From Butyricicoccus_A sp945486175 (lineage in GTDB: Bacteria > Bacillota > Clostridia > Oscillospirales > Butyricicoccaceae), in contig CALZUY010000001.1 of NCBI GenBank assembly GCA_945829445.1, positions 1 to 64,000 on the forward strand: a stretch of DNA of 64,000 nucleotides, read 5' to 3'. Below, one piece after another: positions 17,783-26,856 of this stretch (position 1 is the stretch's first letter; each line of letters starts with the position of its first letter). The translations under genes and the position numbers were made by a program. Below the pieces are notes generated by a model. The model made no database searches, had not been told where the DNA came from, and saw nothing but the letters and a program-made list of their open reading frames with translations.

Positions 17783-17808
17783 CACAAATTCCCCCCGCAT
17801 ACTACAAT
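17779..17808 (+). promoter_or_regulatory. purB promoter overlapping the upstream stop codon
   Basis: TTGACA (17779-17784), an 18-bp spacer that includes a CCCCCC tract, then TACAAT (17803-17808). The TGA stop of the aminotransferase (17780-17782) lies within the -35 hexamer. Confidence 0.82.
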
Positions 17809-17867
17809 AGAAGAATAGTACCGTGACGGAATCGGCGTCCCTGCGGCGCCGGGAAAGGAATTTGTTT

Positions 17868-19301
17868 ATGAGCAACAACATATACGAAAGCCCGTTTTGT
17901 TCCAGATATGCCAGCCCGGAAATGCTGTATGTCTTCTCTCCGGACATGAAGTTTTCCACCTGGCGCCGCCTGTGGGTTTCGCTTGCCAAGGCGGAAAAGG
18001 AGCTCGGTCTGCCGATTACACAGGAGCAGATCGACGAGATGGAAGCAAACATCGACAATATTGACTACGAGGTTGCCAGAAAGCGCGAGAAGGAAGTCCG
18101 CCATGACGTTATGGCGCATGTATACACCTTCGGCAAGGTCGCACCGAAGGCTGCCGGCATCATCCATCTGGGCGCTACCAGTGCCTATGTCGGCGACAAC
18201 ACCGACATCATCCAGATGCGTGAGGGCCTGAAGATTGTCCGCAAAAAGCTCGTTGCGGTTATCCGCCGCCTGTCCGACTTCGCACAGCAGTACAAGGACA
18301 TGCCGACGCTTGGCTTCACGCATTTCCAGCCGGCCCAGCTGACCACCGTCGGCAAGCGCGCGACGCTGTGGATCAATGAGTTGCTGATGGATCTCGATGA
18401 GATCGAGTTCCGCATTGAAAACCTGCGCATGCTGGGCTCCAAGGGCACGACCGGCACACAGGCGAGCTTCATGGAGCTGTTCGACGGCGACCATGAAAAG
18501 ATCCGCAAGATGGAGCAGATGATTGCGGATGACTTCGGTTTCCCGGGTGTCGTTCCGGTTTCCGGTCAGACCTATTCCAGAAAAATCGACGCACAGGTTG
18601 TCGCAACGCTCGGCGGCATTGCACAGTCTGCGAGCAAGTTTGCAACCGATATGCGCCTGCTCCAGCATCTGAAGGAGCTGGAGGAGCCGTTTGAGGCACA
18701 TCAGATTGGTTCGTCCGCTATGCCGTACAAGCGCAACCCGATGCGCTCTGAGCGTATCTGCTCGCTGGCGCGTTATGTCATTGTGGACACGCTCAATCCG
18801 GCTGTCACCTCGGCAACGCAGTGGTTCGAGCGCACGCTGGATGACTCCGCAAACAAGCGTATTTCCGTACCGGAAGCATTCCTCGGCATCGATGCGATCC
18901 TGAACATCATGATCAACATTTCCGAAGGAATCGTTGTTTATCCGAAGGTTATTGAGAAGCGCGTCATGGGTGAGCTGCCGTTCATGGCAACGGAAAACAT
19001 CATGATGAGCGCGGTCAAGCGCGGCGGCAACCGTCAGGAGCTGCATGAGCGCATCCGCGAGCATTCCATGGCGGCTGGCAAGCGTGTCAAGGAAGAGGGT
19101 CTGGACAACGACCTGATTGACCGCATTGCGGCAGACCCGATGTTTGGCCTGACCAAGGAGGAAATCCTCGCAGAGATGGATCCGAAGGAATATGTGGGCC
19201 GCGCACCGCAGCAGGTTGAGGATTTCGTCGCCAACGATGTCATGCCGCGCATTCAGAAATATCTGGATGACGAGGACATCAAGGTTGAGATCAATCTGTA
19301 A
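17868..19301 (+). CDS. purB: Adenylosuccinate lyase
   Basis: Acts twice in purine synthesis: it cleaves SAICAR and adenylosuccinate, releasing fumarate. The fumarase-superfamily signature SSAMPYKRNPMRSE is at residues 282-295; IHLGATSAYVGDNTD and TLGFTHFQPAQ are the other conserved blocks. 477 residues, as usual for the Clostridia-type enzyme. ATG 17868 has AAAGGAA upstream (17855-17861); an in-frame ATG farther up lies in the leader without a binding site. A strong terminator follows. Confidence 0.95.
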   Translation: MSNNIYESPFCSRYASPEMLYVFSPDMKFSTWRRLWVSLAKAEKELGLPITQEQIDEMEANIDNIDYEVARKREKEVRHDVMAHVYTFGKVAPKAAGIIHLGATSAYVGDNTDIIQMREGLKIVRKKLVAVIRRLSDFAQQYKDMPTLGFTHFQPAQLTTVGKRATLWINELLMDLDEIEFRIENLRMLGSKGTTGTQASFMELFDGDHEKIRKMEQMIADDFGFPGVVPVSGQTYSRKIDAQVVATLGGIAQSASKFATDMRLLQHLKELEEPFEAHQIGSSAMPYKRNPMRSERICSLARYVIVDTLNPAVTSATQWFERTLDDSANKRISVPEAFLGIDAILNIMINISEGIVVYPKVIEKRVMGELPFMATENIMMSAVKRGGNRQELHERIREHSMAAGKRVKEEGLDNDLIDRIAADPMFGLTKEEILAEMDPKEYVGRAPQQVEDFVANDVMPRIQKYLDDEDIKVEINL

Positions 19302-19321
19302 TTCTGAACATATAAAAGCCC

Positions 19322-19356
19322 AATGCCGCAGAGCAACATGCCCTGCGGCATTTTTT
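19322..19356 (+). terminator. Intrinsic terminator after purB
   Basis: AATGCCGCAG (19322-19331) pairs with CTGCGGCATT (19343-19352); T run to 19356. Confidence 0.93.
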
Positions 19357-19462
19357 CTGTCATGAGGCAGCGGAAAAACCGTCAGACAAGGAAGAGAACC
19401 ATTGAATTTTGCGGTAAAATTGGCTAAATTGATGAAAGTTTCATGAAATCCGTGGGATAAAA

Positions 19463-19491
19463 TTGACTTTATTGCTGCAATCATATATAAT
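19463..19491 (+). promoter_or_regulatory. secDF promoter
   Basis: TTGACT (19463-19468), a 17-bp spacer, then TATAAT (19486-19491), giving a short leader before secD. Confidence 0.85.
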
Positions 19492-19525
19492 TAGCTTGCT
19501 TATTGTCACATAGGAGGCGAGTGAT

Positions 19526-20836
19526 TTGAAAAAAAGTATCCTGTCCTTTGTGGCTGTGATTGCAGTGATTGCACTGCTTTGCTGCACAGCTGTCTTTGGA
19601 CTCACCGTGGGACCGGTCTCAGTCCCCAGTGCACTGGATGAGGAAGACGGCATCCGGCGCGGCCTTGACCTGGTCGGCGGTTCTTCCATTACCTTTGAGG
19701 CTGTTCTGGAAGATGGCTATAACACGGCAAATCTGGAAAGCGACATGGCTTCCGTACAGGCCATGATGCAGAAGCGTCTGGATTCGCTGGGCTATACCGA
19801 AGCAACGGTTGAGCTGGTCGGCGACAGACGTGTCAAGGTAGACATTCCCGCGATTAACGATCCGGCGGAAGCCGTTTCCACGCTTGGCGCAACGGCACAG
19901 CTGAAGTTCGTCGACGCGGACGGCAACACCATTCTCGACGGCTCCGGCATCAAGTCCGCGAAGTCCGGTTACGGTCAGCTTTCCGAGTCTGACCTTTCGA
20001 GCCAGCACTATGTCGAGGTTACATTTAAGGAAGACGCTGTGGAAACGTGGACCGAGGCCACCAAGGCCGCAGCAAATGCAGAATCGGGCAAAAACACCAT
20101 CAAGATTATGATGGATGATGAGGTTCTGTCTGAGCCTTCGGTCAGCTCGGAATACGCGGCGACCGGCATCACCGGCGACACTTGCGTAATTTCCGGCAGT
20201 TTCACGGCGGAGAGCGCGAAGACACTGGCAGAGCAGATCAATATCGGCCAGCTGCCGTTCTCGCTGGAAGAGGTCAGCATGAGCTCTGTCGGCCCGCAGC
20301 TGGGTGAAAAGGCGCTGTCCACCAGCGTCAAGGCGGGCGCCATCGGCATTCTGCTGGTCATGCTCTTCATGATCCTGTTCTATCGTCTGCCGGGCGTGGT
20401 TGCTTCCATTGCGCTGCTGTTCTATACAGCGCTTGATCTGGTTATCCTGTCGGTGGCACATGTCAACCTGTCCCTGCCGGGCATTGCAGGCATCATCCTG
20501 TCCATCGGCATGGCGGTCGACGCAAATGTCGTCATTTTTGAGCGTATGAAGGACGAGCTGGGCAACGGCAAGACCATCCGCGCGGCGATTGATTCCGGTT
20601 TCAACCGCGCATTCTCCGCAATTCTGGACTCCAACATCACGACACTGATTGCGGCCTTTGTCCTGTACTTCATGGGCACCGGCACGGTCAAGGGCTTTGC
20701 CCTGACGCTGGGCATCGGTGTTGTCCTGTCGATGTTCACCGCAGTTACGGTCACACATTTCCTGCTCAACCGCATGGCGGATTTCCGGCTTACTGACCCG
20801 AAATTCTACGGCGTGAGAAAGAAAAAGGAGGCGTGA
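19526..20836 (+). CDS. secD: Protein translocase subunit SecD
   Basis: Uses the proton motive force to complete export of preproteins through SecYEG. One N-terminal membrane helix (about 4-27) is followed by a periplasmic-type domain with the D1 motif GLDLVGGSSITFE. A C-terminal bundle of about five helices (270-425) contains the conserved GMAVDANVVIFER motif. 436 residues, a compact SecD. The start is TTG 19526: GGAGG at 19513-19517 is spaced 8 bases before it and no ATG fits. The end is followed 5 bp later by secF. Confidence 0.94.
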   Translation: MKKSILSFVAVIAVIALLCCTAVFGLTVGPVSVPSALDEEDGIRRGLDLVGGSSITFEAVLEDGYNTANLESDMASVQAMMQKRLDSLGYTEATVELVGDRRVKVDIPAINDPAEAVSTLGATAQLKFVDADGNTILDGSGIKSAKSGYGQLSESDLSSQHYVEVTFKEDAVETWTEATKAAANAESGKNTIKIMMDDEVLSEPSVSSEYAATGITGDTCVISGSFTAESAKTLAEQINIGQLPFSLEEVSMSSVGPQLGEKALSTSVKAGAIGILLVMLFMILFYRLPGVVASIALLFYTALDLVILSVAHVNLSLPGIAGIILSIGMAVDANVVIFERMKDELGNGKTIRAAIDSGFNRAFSAILDSNITTLIAAFVLYFMGTGTVKGFALTLGIGVVLSMFTAVTVTHFLLNRMADFRLTDPKFYGVRKKKEA

Positions 20837-20841
20837 GACCA

Positions 20842-21954
20842 ATGAAGAGCAGATTTTCTATTGTAAAGAAATTTCCGATTTTTGCGGTTATTTCCCTGAT
20901 TCTCATCGCCCCGGGCCTGATCGGATTGATTACCCTGCCGTTTGGCCTGAACCTGTTCAACATGGATGTCGACTTTGTCGGCGGCACAAGCATGACCTTT
21001 GACATCCATCAGGAGGTCACAAGCGACCTTTCCGGCAATGTCATCCCGGATCTCGTTGAGGAGGCAACCGGCCTTGCGCCGTCTTCGGTACAGAAAACGG
21101 GCGATAACGGCGAACAGGTGCTGATTAAGTGCACCAAGCTGGACAATGACCAGCAGAAGGCTGTTGTCGCAGCCATGCAGGAGGAATTCAGCATTACGGA
21201 CGACGATACACAGAACATCTCCGATGTCAATGCGACTATTGGCAAGGAAATGCAGAGCAAGGCGATTCTGGCAGCTGTTGTCGCGGTTCTTCTGATGCTG
21301 ATCTACATCACCTTCCGCTTTGAGCTGACCTCCGGCCTCGCGGCAATCACCTGCCTGGCACATGACCTGCTGGTTGTACTCTCCGCATACCTCGTGTTCC
21401 GCATTCCGTTCAACACGACGTTTATTGCGGTTGCGCTGACCATTCTCGGCTACTCCATCAACTCCAGCATCATTGTCTTTGACCGCGTGCGTGAAAACCG
21501 CAAGTTTGCACGCCGTGAGCTGTTCGAGGACACGGTGGAGAAGAGCCTGTGGCAGACCGCAGGACGTACCATCAACACGTCTATTACGACGCTTCTGGCG
21601 GTCGGCATGATCTTTATTCTGGGCGTCACCAGCCTGCGCCAGTTCACGCTGCCGATCATCATCGGCATTATCGCGGGCGCATACTCCTCGCTGTTTCTGG
21701 CGGGTACGCTCTGGGCGAAGTATCGCGGCCTGTTCCGCAAGAACAAGCGCGAGAAGGCACAGCTCAAGGCGCAGCGCGCAAAGCAGGAGAGCAAGGCTTC
21801 CGCAGCGAAGGCTGCTGCTCCGCAGCCGAAAGAGGAGCCGAAGGCAGAGACTTCGACGGAGACCGCTCAGCCGGCAAAGCAGCCGCAGGTGGTTACACCG
21901 AAAAAGGTTTCCTCCGGTTCAAAGAAAAAGCGCAAGAAGCGCAAACACGGATAA
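20842..21954 (+). CDS. secF: Protein translocase subunit SecF with a long basic tail
   Basis: Partner of SecD. An N-terminal helix is followed by DVDFVGGTSMTFD, then a five-helix bundle with LTILGYSINSSIIVFDRVRE. The core ends near residue 295. A charged, Ala/Lys/Pro-rich cytoplasmic tail of about 70 residues follows, closing in a Lys/Arg cluster (KKKRKKRKHG). ATG 20842 fits AAGGAGG (20825-20831); GTG 20833 overlaps the secD stop but is too close to that site. A terminator follows at 21963. Confidence 0.93.
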   Translation: MKSRFSIVKKFPIFAVISLILIAPGLIGLITLPFGLNLFNMDVDFVGGTSMTFDIHQEVTSDLSGNVIPDLVEEATGLAPSSVQKTGDNGEQVLIKCTKLDNDQQKAVVAAMQEEFSITDDDTQNISDVNATIGKEMQSKAILAAVVAVLLMLIYITFRFELTSGLAAITCLAHDLLVVLSAYLVFRIPFNTTFIAVALTILGYSINSSIIVFDRVRENRKFARRELFEDTVEKSLWQTAGRTINTSITTLLAVGMIFILGVTSLRQFTLPIIIGIIAGAYSSLFLAGTLWAKYRGLFRKNKREKAQLKAQRAKQESKASAAKAAAPQPKEEPKAETSTETAQPAKQPQVVTPKKVSSGSKKKRKKRKHG

Positions 21955-21962
21955 TACACCGG

Positions 21963-21996
21963 CCGGGCAGTTTCATACTGCCCGGTCTTTCTTTTT
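21963..21996 (+). terminator. Intrinsic terminator after secF
   Basis: CCGGGCAG (21963-21970) pairs with CTGCCCGG (21978-21985), followed by a T-rich tract. Confidence 0.9.
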
Positions 21997-22039
21997 GAAA
22001 AAAAATGTGGTATGCTGAAGTCAGACAGGAGGGACTCTG

Positions 22040-22825
22040 GTGCAGATTGGAATTTCAACGGCATCCTTTTATCCGAAGGAACTGGAACGCGGCATAGAAT
22101 ATGCGGCACAGCTTGGCTACCGGCGCGTGGAGCTGTTCATCAATTCGGAAAGCGAATATGGCATTCCGTTCCGCACGATGCTGAAGCAGAAGCTGCGGGA
22201 GCTGGGGCTGGAGGTCATATCCGTGCATCCGTTTACGTCCGCAATGGAAGGGCATCTGCTGTTTTCCGACTATGCGCGGCGCACGCGCGATGCACTTGAC
22301 CAATATACGCGGTATTTTGAAGCTGCGGCGGACCTCGGCGCGAAGTATTTCACATTCCATGGCGAGCTGCTGCGTTCGCGCGGCCTGCCGCCTGCGCGGG
22401 CAGACGAACGGCGCTTTGAAACCTATCATAAGCTGTGTGAGCGCGCATCTGCGTGCGGCATTGTATTTACGCAGGAAAATGTGTCGTGGTGCAAATCGAG
22501 CGATCCTGCGTTTCTGCGTGAGCTGTATGACAATGTTCCGGAGCTGCGGTTTACGCTGGACATCAAGCAGGCACGCCGTGCGGGTCTGGACTGGAGCAAT
22601 TATGCCGACGCGGTCGGCAGCCGCATTGTGAACCTGCATATCAGCGATTATGACACGCAGTCGGACTGCCTGCTGCCCGGACAGGGGAAGGTGGATTTTC
22701 CCGCCCTGTTCAGCAGGCTGGACGCGCTCGGCTGCGGCAGTGCGCTGGTCGAGGTTTACAGCGACGATTATACGCACCTCACAGAGCTGGAACAGAGCAG
22801 GCAGTTTTTGCAGTCCGCAGTATAA
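22040..22825 (+). CDS. Sugar phosphate isomerase/epimerase-like TIM barrel protein
   Basis: 261 residues of the xylose-isomerase-like / AP-endonuclease-2 TIM barrel superfamily. Supporting segments: MQIGISTASF at the start, VELFINSE, FTFHGELL, FTQENVSW, FTLDIKQARRAG and VNLHISDYD, each placing Glu, His or Asp residues at strand ends where this fold binds a divalent metal. The substrate cannot be named; the family includes inosose isomerases and tagatose epimerases, but it is far from the iol genes. GTG 22040 has AGGAGGG at 22027-22033. It lies 14 bp before nrdR and may share its transcript. Confidence 0.75.
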   Translation: MQIGISTASFYPKELERGIEYAAQLGYRRVELFINSESEYGIPFRTMLKQKLRELGLEVISVHPFTSAMEGHLLFSDYARRTRDALDQYTRYFEAAADLGAKYFTFHGELLRSRGLPPARADERRFETYHKLCERASACGIVFTQENVSWCKSSDPAFLRELYDNVPELRFTLDIKQARRAGLDWSNYADAVGSRIVNLHISDYDTQSDCLLPGQGKVDFPALFSRLDALGCGSALVEVYSDDYTHLTELEQSRQFLQSAV

Positions 22826-22839
22826 AGGGGGTTTTTGAA

Positions 22840-23310
22840 ATGAAATGTCCATATTGTAAGCATACCGAGAGCAAGGTCATCGATTCGCGGTCGACGGTCG
22901 ACGGCGAGAGCATCCGCCGCCGCCGCGTGTGCCTGCACTGCGGCAAGCGGTTCACAACGTATGAGACCGTGGAGACCAGCTCATTGATGGTCATCAAAAA
23001 GGACGGTTCACGCCAGCAGTTTGACCGCGATAAGCTGATGCGCGGCATTGTCAAGGCATGTGAAAAGCGTCCCGTCACAACTGCGCAGATGGATTCCCTG
23101 CTCGCGGATATCGAACAGAAGCTGTACGGCAGGCTGGAAAATGAGGTCTCGTCGGAGACAATCGGCGAAATGGTGCTGGAACGGCTGGTGCATATCGACG
23201 AGGTCGCTTATATCCGTTTCGCTTCGGTGTACCGCGATTTCCAGGATGTGCATTCCTTTATGGAAGAACTGATGCGCATGAAGCACATCGATTCCAAAAC
23301 TGCTGAATAA
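22840..23310 (+). CDS. nrdR: Transcriptional repressor NrdR
   Basis: Zinc- and nucleotide-binding repressor of ribonucleotide reductase genes. A zinc ribbon is formed by Cys3, Cys6, Cys31 and Cys34 (MKCPYC and RRVCLHCGKRF). An ATP-cone follows at about 46-136 (LMVIKKDGSRQQFDRDKL). 156 residues, exactly the family length. Target NrdR boxes would be upstream of nrd genes, none of which are in this window. Confidence 0.97.
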   Translation: MKCPYCKHTESKVIDSRSTVDGESIRRRRVCLHCGKRFTTYETVETSSLMVIKKDGSRQQFDRDKLMRGIVKACEKRPVTTAQMDSLLADIEQKLYGRLENEVSSETIGEMVLERLVHIDEVAYIRFASVYRDFQDVHSFMEELMRMKHIDSKTAE

Positions 23311-23337
23311 TACAGAATTACCACAAGGGGGAAGAAT

Positions 23338-24390
23338 ATGCATACGGCGGAAAACGCACGGCATCCGCAGAGAGACTATGCAATAGATGTGCTCAAGACG
23401 GTTGCCATCATCTGTGTGCTGACCATTCATGCCAGTACAGGCGGCTATCCCAGTCCGATTATGAGCTTTGACTGGTGGGCTTCCCTGTTCTGGGGCTGCC
23501 TGGCAAGGGCAGCTGTGCCGCTGTTTCTGATGTGCAGCGGCGCGCTCATGCTCGACCCACACCGCAGGCTGTCAGTCAAACGGCTGTATACACACAATAT
23601 CTGGCGGCTTGTTGTCGCGCTGTTTTGCTGGGCGGTCTTTTACAAGCTCTACCATCTGATTGAACAGGATTCGTTTACATGGGGCAATTTGCTTCAGGCT
23701 CTCAGAGAGGTCGTGCTGTTCGACCACGAATTTCATCTGTATTATATTCCAATGATGATTTTGGTATATGTTTTTATCCCGATTGTCCGGATTCTGATCG
23801 AACACGCATCCAAACGGCAGTTTCAGTATCTGCTGCTCATCTGGTTTGCACTGGGCATTGTCTATCCGCTGCTGCGGCATTACTGGCCGCTGCGGCTGCT
23901 GCCGGCCTCAATGAGCCAGTTTGGTCTCACCATGCAGTATGCGGCGATTGGCTATGCCGCTGCGGGCTATTATCTGAAAAAGTATCCGATGCCGCGCAGA
24001 CTGTGCGCACTGTGCGCCGGCCTGGGTTTTGCAATAACCTACGGCATAACAACGCTGCTCACCATCACGCATGGGGAGCTTTACACGCGGTTTCTGGAGG
24101 GCATGACACCGGGCGTATGCCTGCTCGCAATCGGAATTTTCGGCCTGCTGGTTCAAAAACAGTATGGCGCGAAAAGCTGTGCCGCCGCGGCGCACATCTC
24201 CAAGGCATCGTTCTGTATTTACCTGGTGCATGTGTGCTTTAACTGCGTCTTCCGCAACCACGGCCTGACGGTGGCCATTTTGCCGTGCATTGTGTCCATT
24301 CCGCTGCTGGTGTGCCTGAATTTTGCGCTCAGCTATGTTGTCTATCTGATTCTTTCGCGTATTCCGGTTGTCAACCGGTATTTGATCTGA
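23338..24390 (+). CDS. Membrane acyltransferase (acyltransferase-3 family)
   Basis: 350 residues with about ten hydrophobic segments, typical of the acyltransferase-3/OafA-WecH group that O-acetylates cell-surface glycans or other extracellular substrates. The opening RDYAIDVLKTVAIICVLTIH contains the conserved Arg and His that lie on the first helix, and an LFLMCSG-like region follows. No partner gene suggests the substrate. GGGGGAAG just upstream of ATG 23338 serves as the binding site. Convergent with the flavoprotein gene at 24434; the two share one bidirectional terminator. Confidence 0.85.
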   Translation: MHTAENARHPQRDYAIDVLKTVAIICVLTIHASTGGYPSPIMSFDWWASLFWGCLARAAVPLFLMCSGALMLDPHRRLSVKRLYTHNIWRLVVALFCWAVFYKLYHLIEQDSFTWGNLLQALREVVLFDHEFHLYYIPMMILVYVFIPIVRILIEHASKRQFQYLLLIWFALGIVYPLLRHYWPLRLLPASMSQFGLTMQYAAIGYAAAGYYLKKYPMPRRLCALCAGLGFAITYGITTLLTITHGELYTRFLEGMTPGVCLLAIGIFGLLVQKQYGAKSCAAAAHISKASFCIYLVHVCFNCVFRNHGLTVAILPCIVSIPLLVCLNFALSYVVYLILSRIPVVNRYLI

Positions 24391-24395
24391 ACATG

Positions 24396-24434
24396 AAAAC
24401 AGTCCTGCATGCAAACGCATGCAGGACTGTTTTT
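24396..24434. terminator. Bidirectional terminator between convergent genes
   Basis: AAAACAGTCCTGCATGC (24396-24412) pairs with GCATGCAGGACTGTTTT (from 24417); A-rich on the left and T-rich on the right, so it can stop transcripts from both sides. Its right edge touches the stop codon of the minus-strand gene. Confidence 0.9.
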
Positions 24435-25495
24435 TACGCTTCGCACAGCCTGCGCATCACTTCCGGGACGGTCGAAATCTCAGTGATTTCACCGACACGT
24501 CCGCCGCAGAACACAAGGCCGTCCTTTTCTCCGATCGCTGCGTCGAACAGCGCCTGAGACAGGCAGAACGGTGTTTCCGCCGCATTGCAGATTTCCGGCA
24601 TACAGCGGAAGCAGTGCTCAACCGGGATTCCGCCGCGGTCATAGGCGCGCTGGACAAAGTCCGTGTTGACCGCCCGCGCGGCAAAGCCGGTGGGGCTTTT
24701 GATGATGCGCACATCCTCCGGCTTTGCATCGATGTAGGTCTGCTTGAACCGGTCGCTCGCGTCACATTCCTCTGTGGCGGCGAACAGCGTGCCGACCTGT
24801 ACGCCGGAGGCGCCGAGACCAAACATGTGGCACACATCCTCATGCGAACGGATGCCGCCTGCGGCGATGACGGGAATGGTGACACCGTGCTTTTCACAGA
24901 AGCCGCGCACGTATTCGACGACATCGGACAGTGCCTGCTCGAGTGTCTGGTTGGTTCCGGCGAGCAGGTCATCCAGATGGAAGCCGAGATGTCCGCCGGC
25001 AAGCGGCCCTTCCACGACAACCGCATCCGGGAAGCGGTTGAATTTTTTCAGCCATTTGGTCAGGATGAGGCGGCAGGCGCGCGCGGAGGAGACAATCGGC
25101 GCAATGCGCGTTTTGCTGCCCTCAACCAGACCGGGGAGGGACAGCGGAAGGCCTGCGCCGGAGATAATGAGGTCAACGCCGTTTTTGACCGCTTCGGCCA
25201 CATATTCATCGTAATGCGCGTCGATGGACATGAAATTCATGCCGATGATGCCGGTCGGCGAAAGCTCCCGTGCGCGGCGCAGCTCACTGCCGATGGCGCG
25301 CAGGTTGGCGGCAACCGGATTTTTACGGAATTCCGGGTCGCGGAAGCCGATCTGCACACCGGAAATAATGCCGATACCGCCCGCATTTGCGACAGCCGAC
25401 GCGAGTCCGGACAACGAAATACCGATTCCCATACCGCCCTGGATGACAGGAAGACGGGCAGACAATCCACCGATGTTCAATTCTGGAAGTTTCAA
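24434..25495 (-). CDS. FMN-dependent nitronate monooxygenase / FabK-like flavoprotein
   Basis: 353 residues of the 2-nitropropane dioxygenase/FabK TIM-barrel family. Seen: the N-terminal QGGMGIGIS flavin-binding turn, a GPLAGGHLGFH loop, and VIAAGGIRSHEDV plus GVQVGTLFAATEEC phosphate-binding segments. It could oxidise nitronates, or act as an NAD(P)H-dependent enoyl reductase; a separate, more typical fabK lies in the fatty acid operon, so I favour the first. Start TTG at 25495 is supported by AAGGAG spaced 8 bases before it. It has its own promoter at 25554-25582. Confidence 0.85.
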   Translation of the reverse strand: MKLPELNIGGLSARLPVIQGGMGIGISLSGLASAVANAGGIGIISGVQIGFRDPEFRKNPVAANLRAIGSELRRARELSPTGIIGMNFMSIDAHYDEYVAEAVKNGVDLIISGAGLPLSLPGLVEGSKTRIAPIVSSARACRLILTKWLKKFNRFPDAVVVEGPLAGGHLGFHLDDLLAGTNQTLEQALSDVVEYVRGFCEKHGVTIPVIAAGGIRSHEDVCHMFGLGASGVQVGTLFAATEECDASDRFKQTYIDAKPEDVRIIKSPTGFAARAVNTDFVQRAYDRGGIPVEHCFRCMPEICNAAETPFCLSQALFDAAIGEKDGLVFCGGRVGEITEISTVPEVMRRLCEA

Positions 25496-25553
25496 GATGA
25501 GTTCTCCTTTTTCTCTGTGAATTTGTTTGCCAATCTAAATAAAATCTATCATC

Positions 25554-25582
25554 AGTATAACACGCCCGCGACGGGATGACAA
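25554..25582 (-). promoter_or_regulatory. Promoter of the flavoprotein gene
   Basis: On the minus strand: TTGTCA (25577-25582), a 17-bp spacer, then TATACT (25554-25559). Confidence 0.8.
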
Positions 25583-25593
25583 TAGTTTTCGGA

Positions 25594-25631
25594 CAAAAAG
25601 AAAGAGGATGTGCAAAAATACACATCCTCTT
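25594..25631 (-). terminator. Intrinsic terminator after the PfkB kinase gene
   Basis: On the minus strand AAGAGGATGTG (25631-25621) pairs with CACATCCTCTT (25612-25602), followed by a T-rich tract (TCTTTTT). Confidence 0.9.
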
Positions 25632-25645
25632 GAAATTCAGTTGAA

Positions 25646-26548
25646 TTACATGCGCTGTGCAATGGCGGTAATTTCCTCACTGGTAGCGAGGCCCTGCTTG
25701 TATGCAGTTGCGCTGCCTGCGGCGAGACCCTTGGCAAAGCCGTCAACCATGCTGCTGCGCTCCAGATAGCCTGCGAGGAAGCCTGCAACCATGGCGTCGC
25801 CTGCACCGATGGAATCGACGAGATCGCCGGACGGTGCCGGAGCGGAGAAGACCTGGCCCTCATCTGTGACAAGGATCGCGCCTGCACTGCCCATGGAGAC
25901 GAGCACGTTGCGTGCGCCCTCTTCCTGCAGGTGCTTTGCACAGCCGACGATGTCATCATAGTCAATCAGCGAACGGCCAAACAGTTCGCCGAGCTCCATC
26001 AGGTTCGGCTTGATGAGGAACGGATGATATGCGAGCGTCCGGCGCAGCAGGTTGCTGGAGGTATCGACAACAACGCGGATCTTGTCGGTATCGATCATGT
26101 CGAGGATCTGCTCATACATATCCTGCGGCATGGAGCTGGGGATGCTGCCGGAGAGCACCAGTGTATCACCCGGCTTGAGGCGCTTGACAATCATCATAAA
26201 CCGCTCACATTCCGAGATGGAAACCGCCGGACCCATGCCGTTCATTTCGGTTTCGGTCTCGTCCTGCAGCTTGACATTGATGCGGGAGAAGCCCTGCGGC
26301 AGGCGGATGAAATCGGTCTTGCAGCCGAGCTGCTGCATGCCGGATTCGATCTGGTCGCCGGTAAAGCCTGCGATGAATCCGAGCGCGATATTTTCAACAC
26401 CCAGAGAAGTCAGGACAATCGAGACATTGACGCCCTTGCCGCCCACACGGATTTCCTCGTAATTGGTGCGGTTCAGTGTGCCGACTTCAAAATCCTTGAT
26501 GCGGATGGTGTAGTCCAAAGACGGGTTAAAAGTAACAGTATAAATCAT
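25646..26548 (-). CDS. PfkB-family sugar-phosphate kinase, 1-phosphofructokinase-like
   Basis: 300 residues of the FruK/LacC branch of PfkB kinases, which phosphorylate fructose-1-phosphate, tagatose-6-phosphate or related sugar phosphates. Seen: FNPSLDYTIRI at the start, the substrate-binding RVGGKGVNVS motif (about 34-43), the KPNLMELGELFG segment, and the catalytic/ATP motif SIGAGDAMVAGF with the base Asp. No fructose PTS or DeoR-type regulator is adjacent, so the substrate is uncertain. ATG 26548 is preceded by GAGGTGG. Single gene with its own promoter and terminator. Confidence 0.87.
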   Translation of the reverse strand: MIYTVTFNPSLDYTIRIKDFEVGTLNRTNYEEIRVGGKGVNVSIVLTSLGVENIALGFIAGFTGDQIESGMQQLGCKTDFIRLPQGFSRINVKLQDETETEMNGMGPAVSISECERFMMIVKRLKPGDTLVLSGSIPSSMPQDMYEQILDMIDTDKIRVVVDTSSNLLRRTLAYHPFLIKPNLMELGELFGRSLIDYDDIVGCAKHLQEEGARNVLVSMGSAGAILVTDEGQVFSAPAPSGDLVDSIGAGDAMVAGFLAGYLERSSMVDGFAKGLAAGSATAYKQGLATSEEITAIAQRM

Positions 26549-26647
26549 GTGTTTTCCACCTCAATATTTAGGATGTTGGTTGTGATCTTCCGTTAAAAAC
26601 GGGAGAGAAAACCGTTCATTCGCCCCCGAATAAAACGCTCTCTTTTA

Positions 26648-26675
26648 ATGATAAACGAATTTCACATAATGTCAA
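26648..26675 (-). promoter_or_regulatory. Promoter of the PfkB kinase gene
   Basis: On the minus strand: TTGACA (26670-26675), a 16-bp spacer, then TATCAT (26648-26653). The leader to ATG 26548 is about 95 nt and contains small hairpins. Confidence 0.72.
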
Positions 26676-26818
26676 TCGAAACGGGACAACCTTCACGCAC
26701 AAAATGCCAGACAAAAATTTGTTCAAAATAACCAAAAATCAGAAAATAATTGGGGATTTCACCGCAAAACGACGAAAGATCTGAATGCGACGGGCGAAAA
26801 AACAGTAAAAAAAGCATC

Positions 26819-26850
26819 TGAAAAAGGGAAAAGACGGCCGGATGGCCGTC
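26819..26850 (-). terminator. Terminator after the glycosyltransferase-like gene
   Basis: GACGGCC-ATCC-GGCCGTC on the minus strand (26849-26832), followed by TTTTCCCTTTTT. Confidence 0.85.
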
Positions 26851-26856
26851 CTTGGT

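Larger units (their letters stand above)
26549..26856. other. 308-bp intergenic region
   Basis: Holds the leader and promoter of the PfkB gene (to 26675), an A-rich stretch without coding signs (26680-26815), and the terminator of the glycosyltransferase-like gene (26819-26850). Confidence 0.7.

Noticed and set aside
24419..25579. Plus-strand open frame opposite the flavoprotein gene
   Set aside because: It starts inside the bidirectional terminator and shows no recognisable domain.
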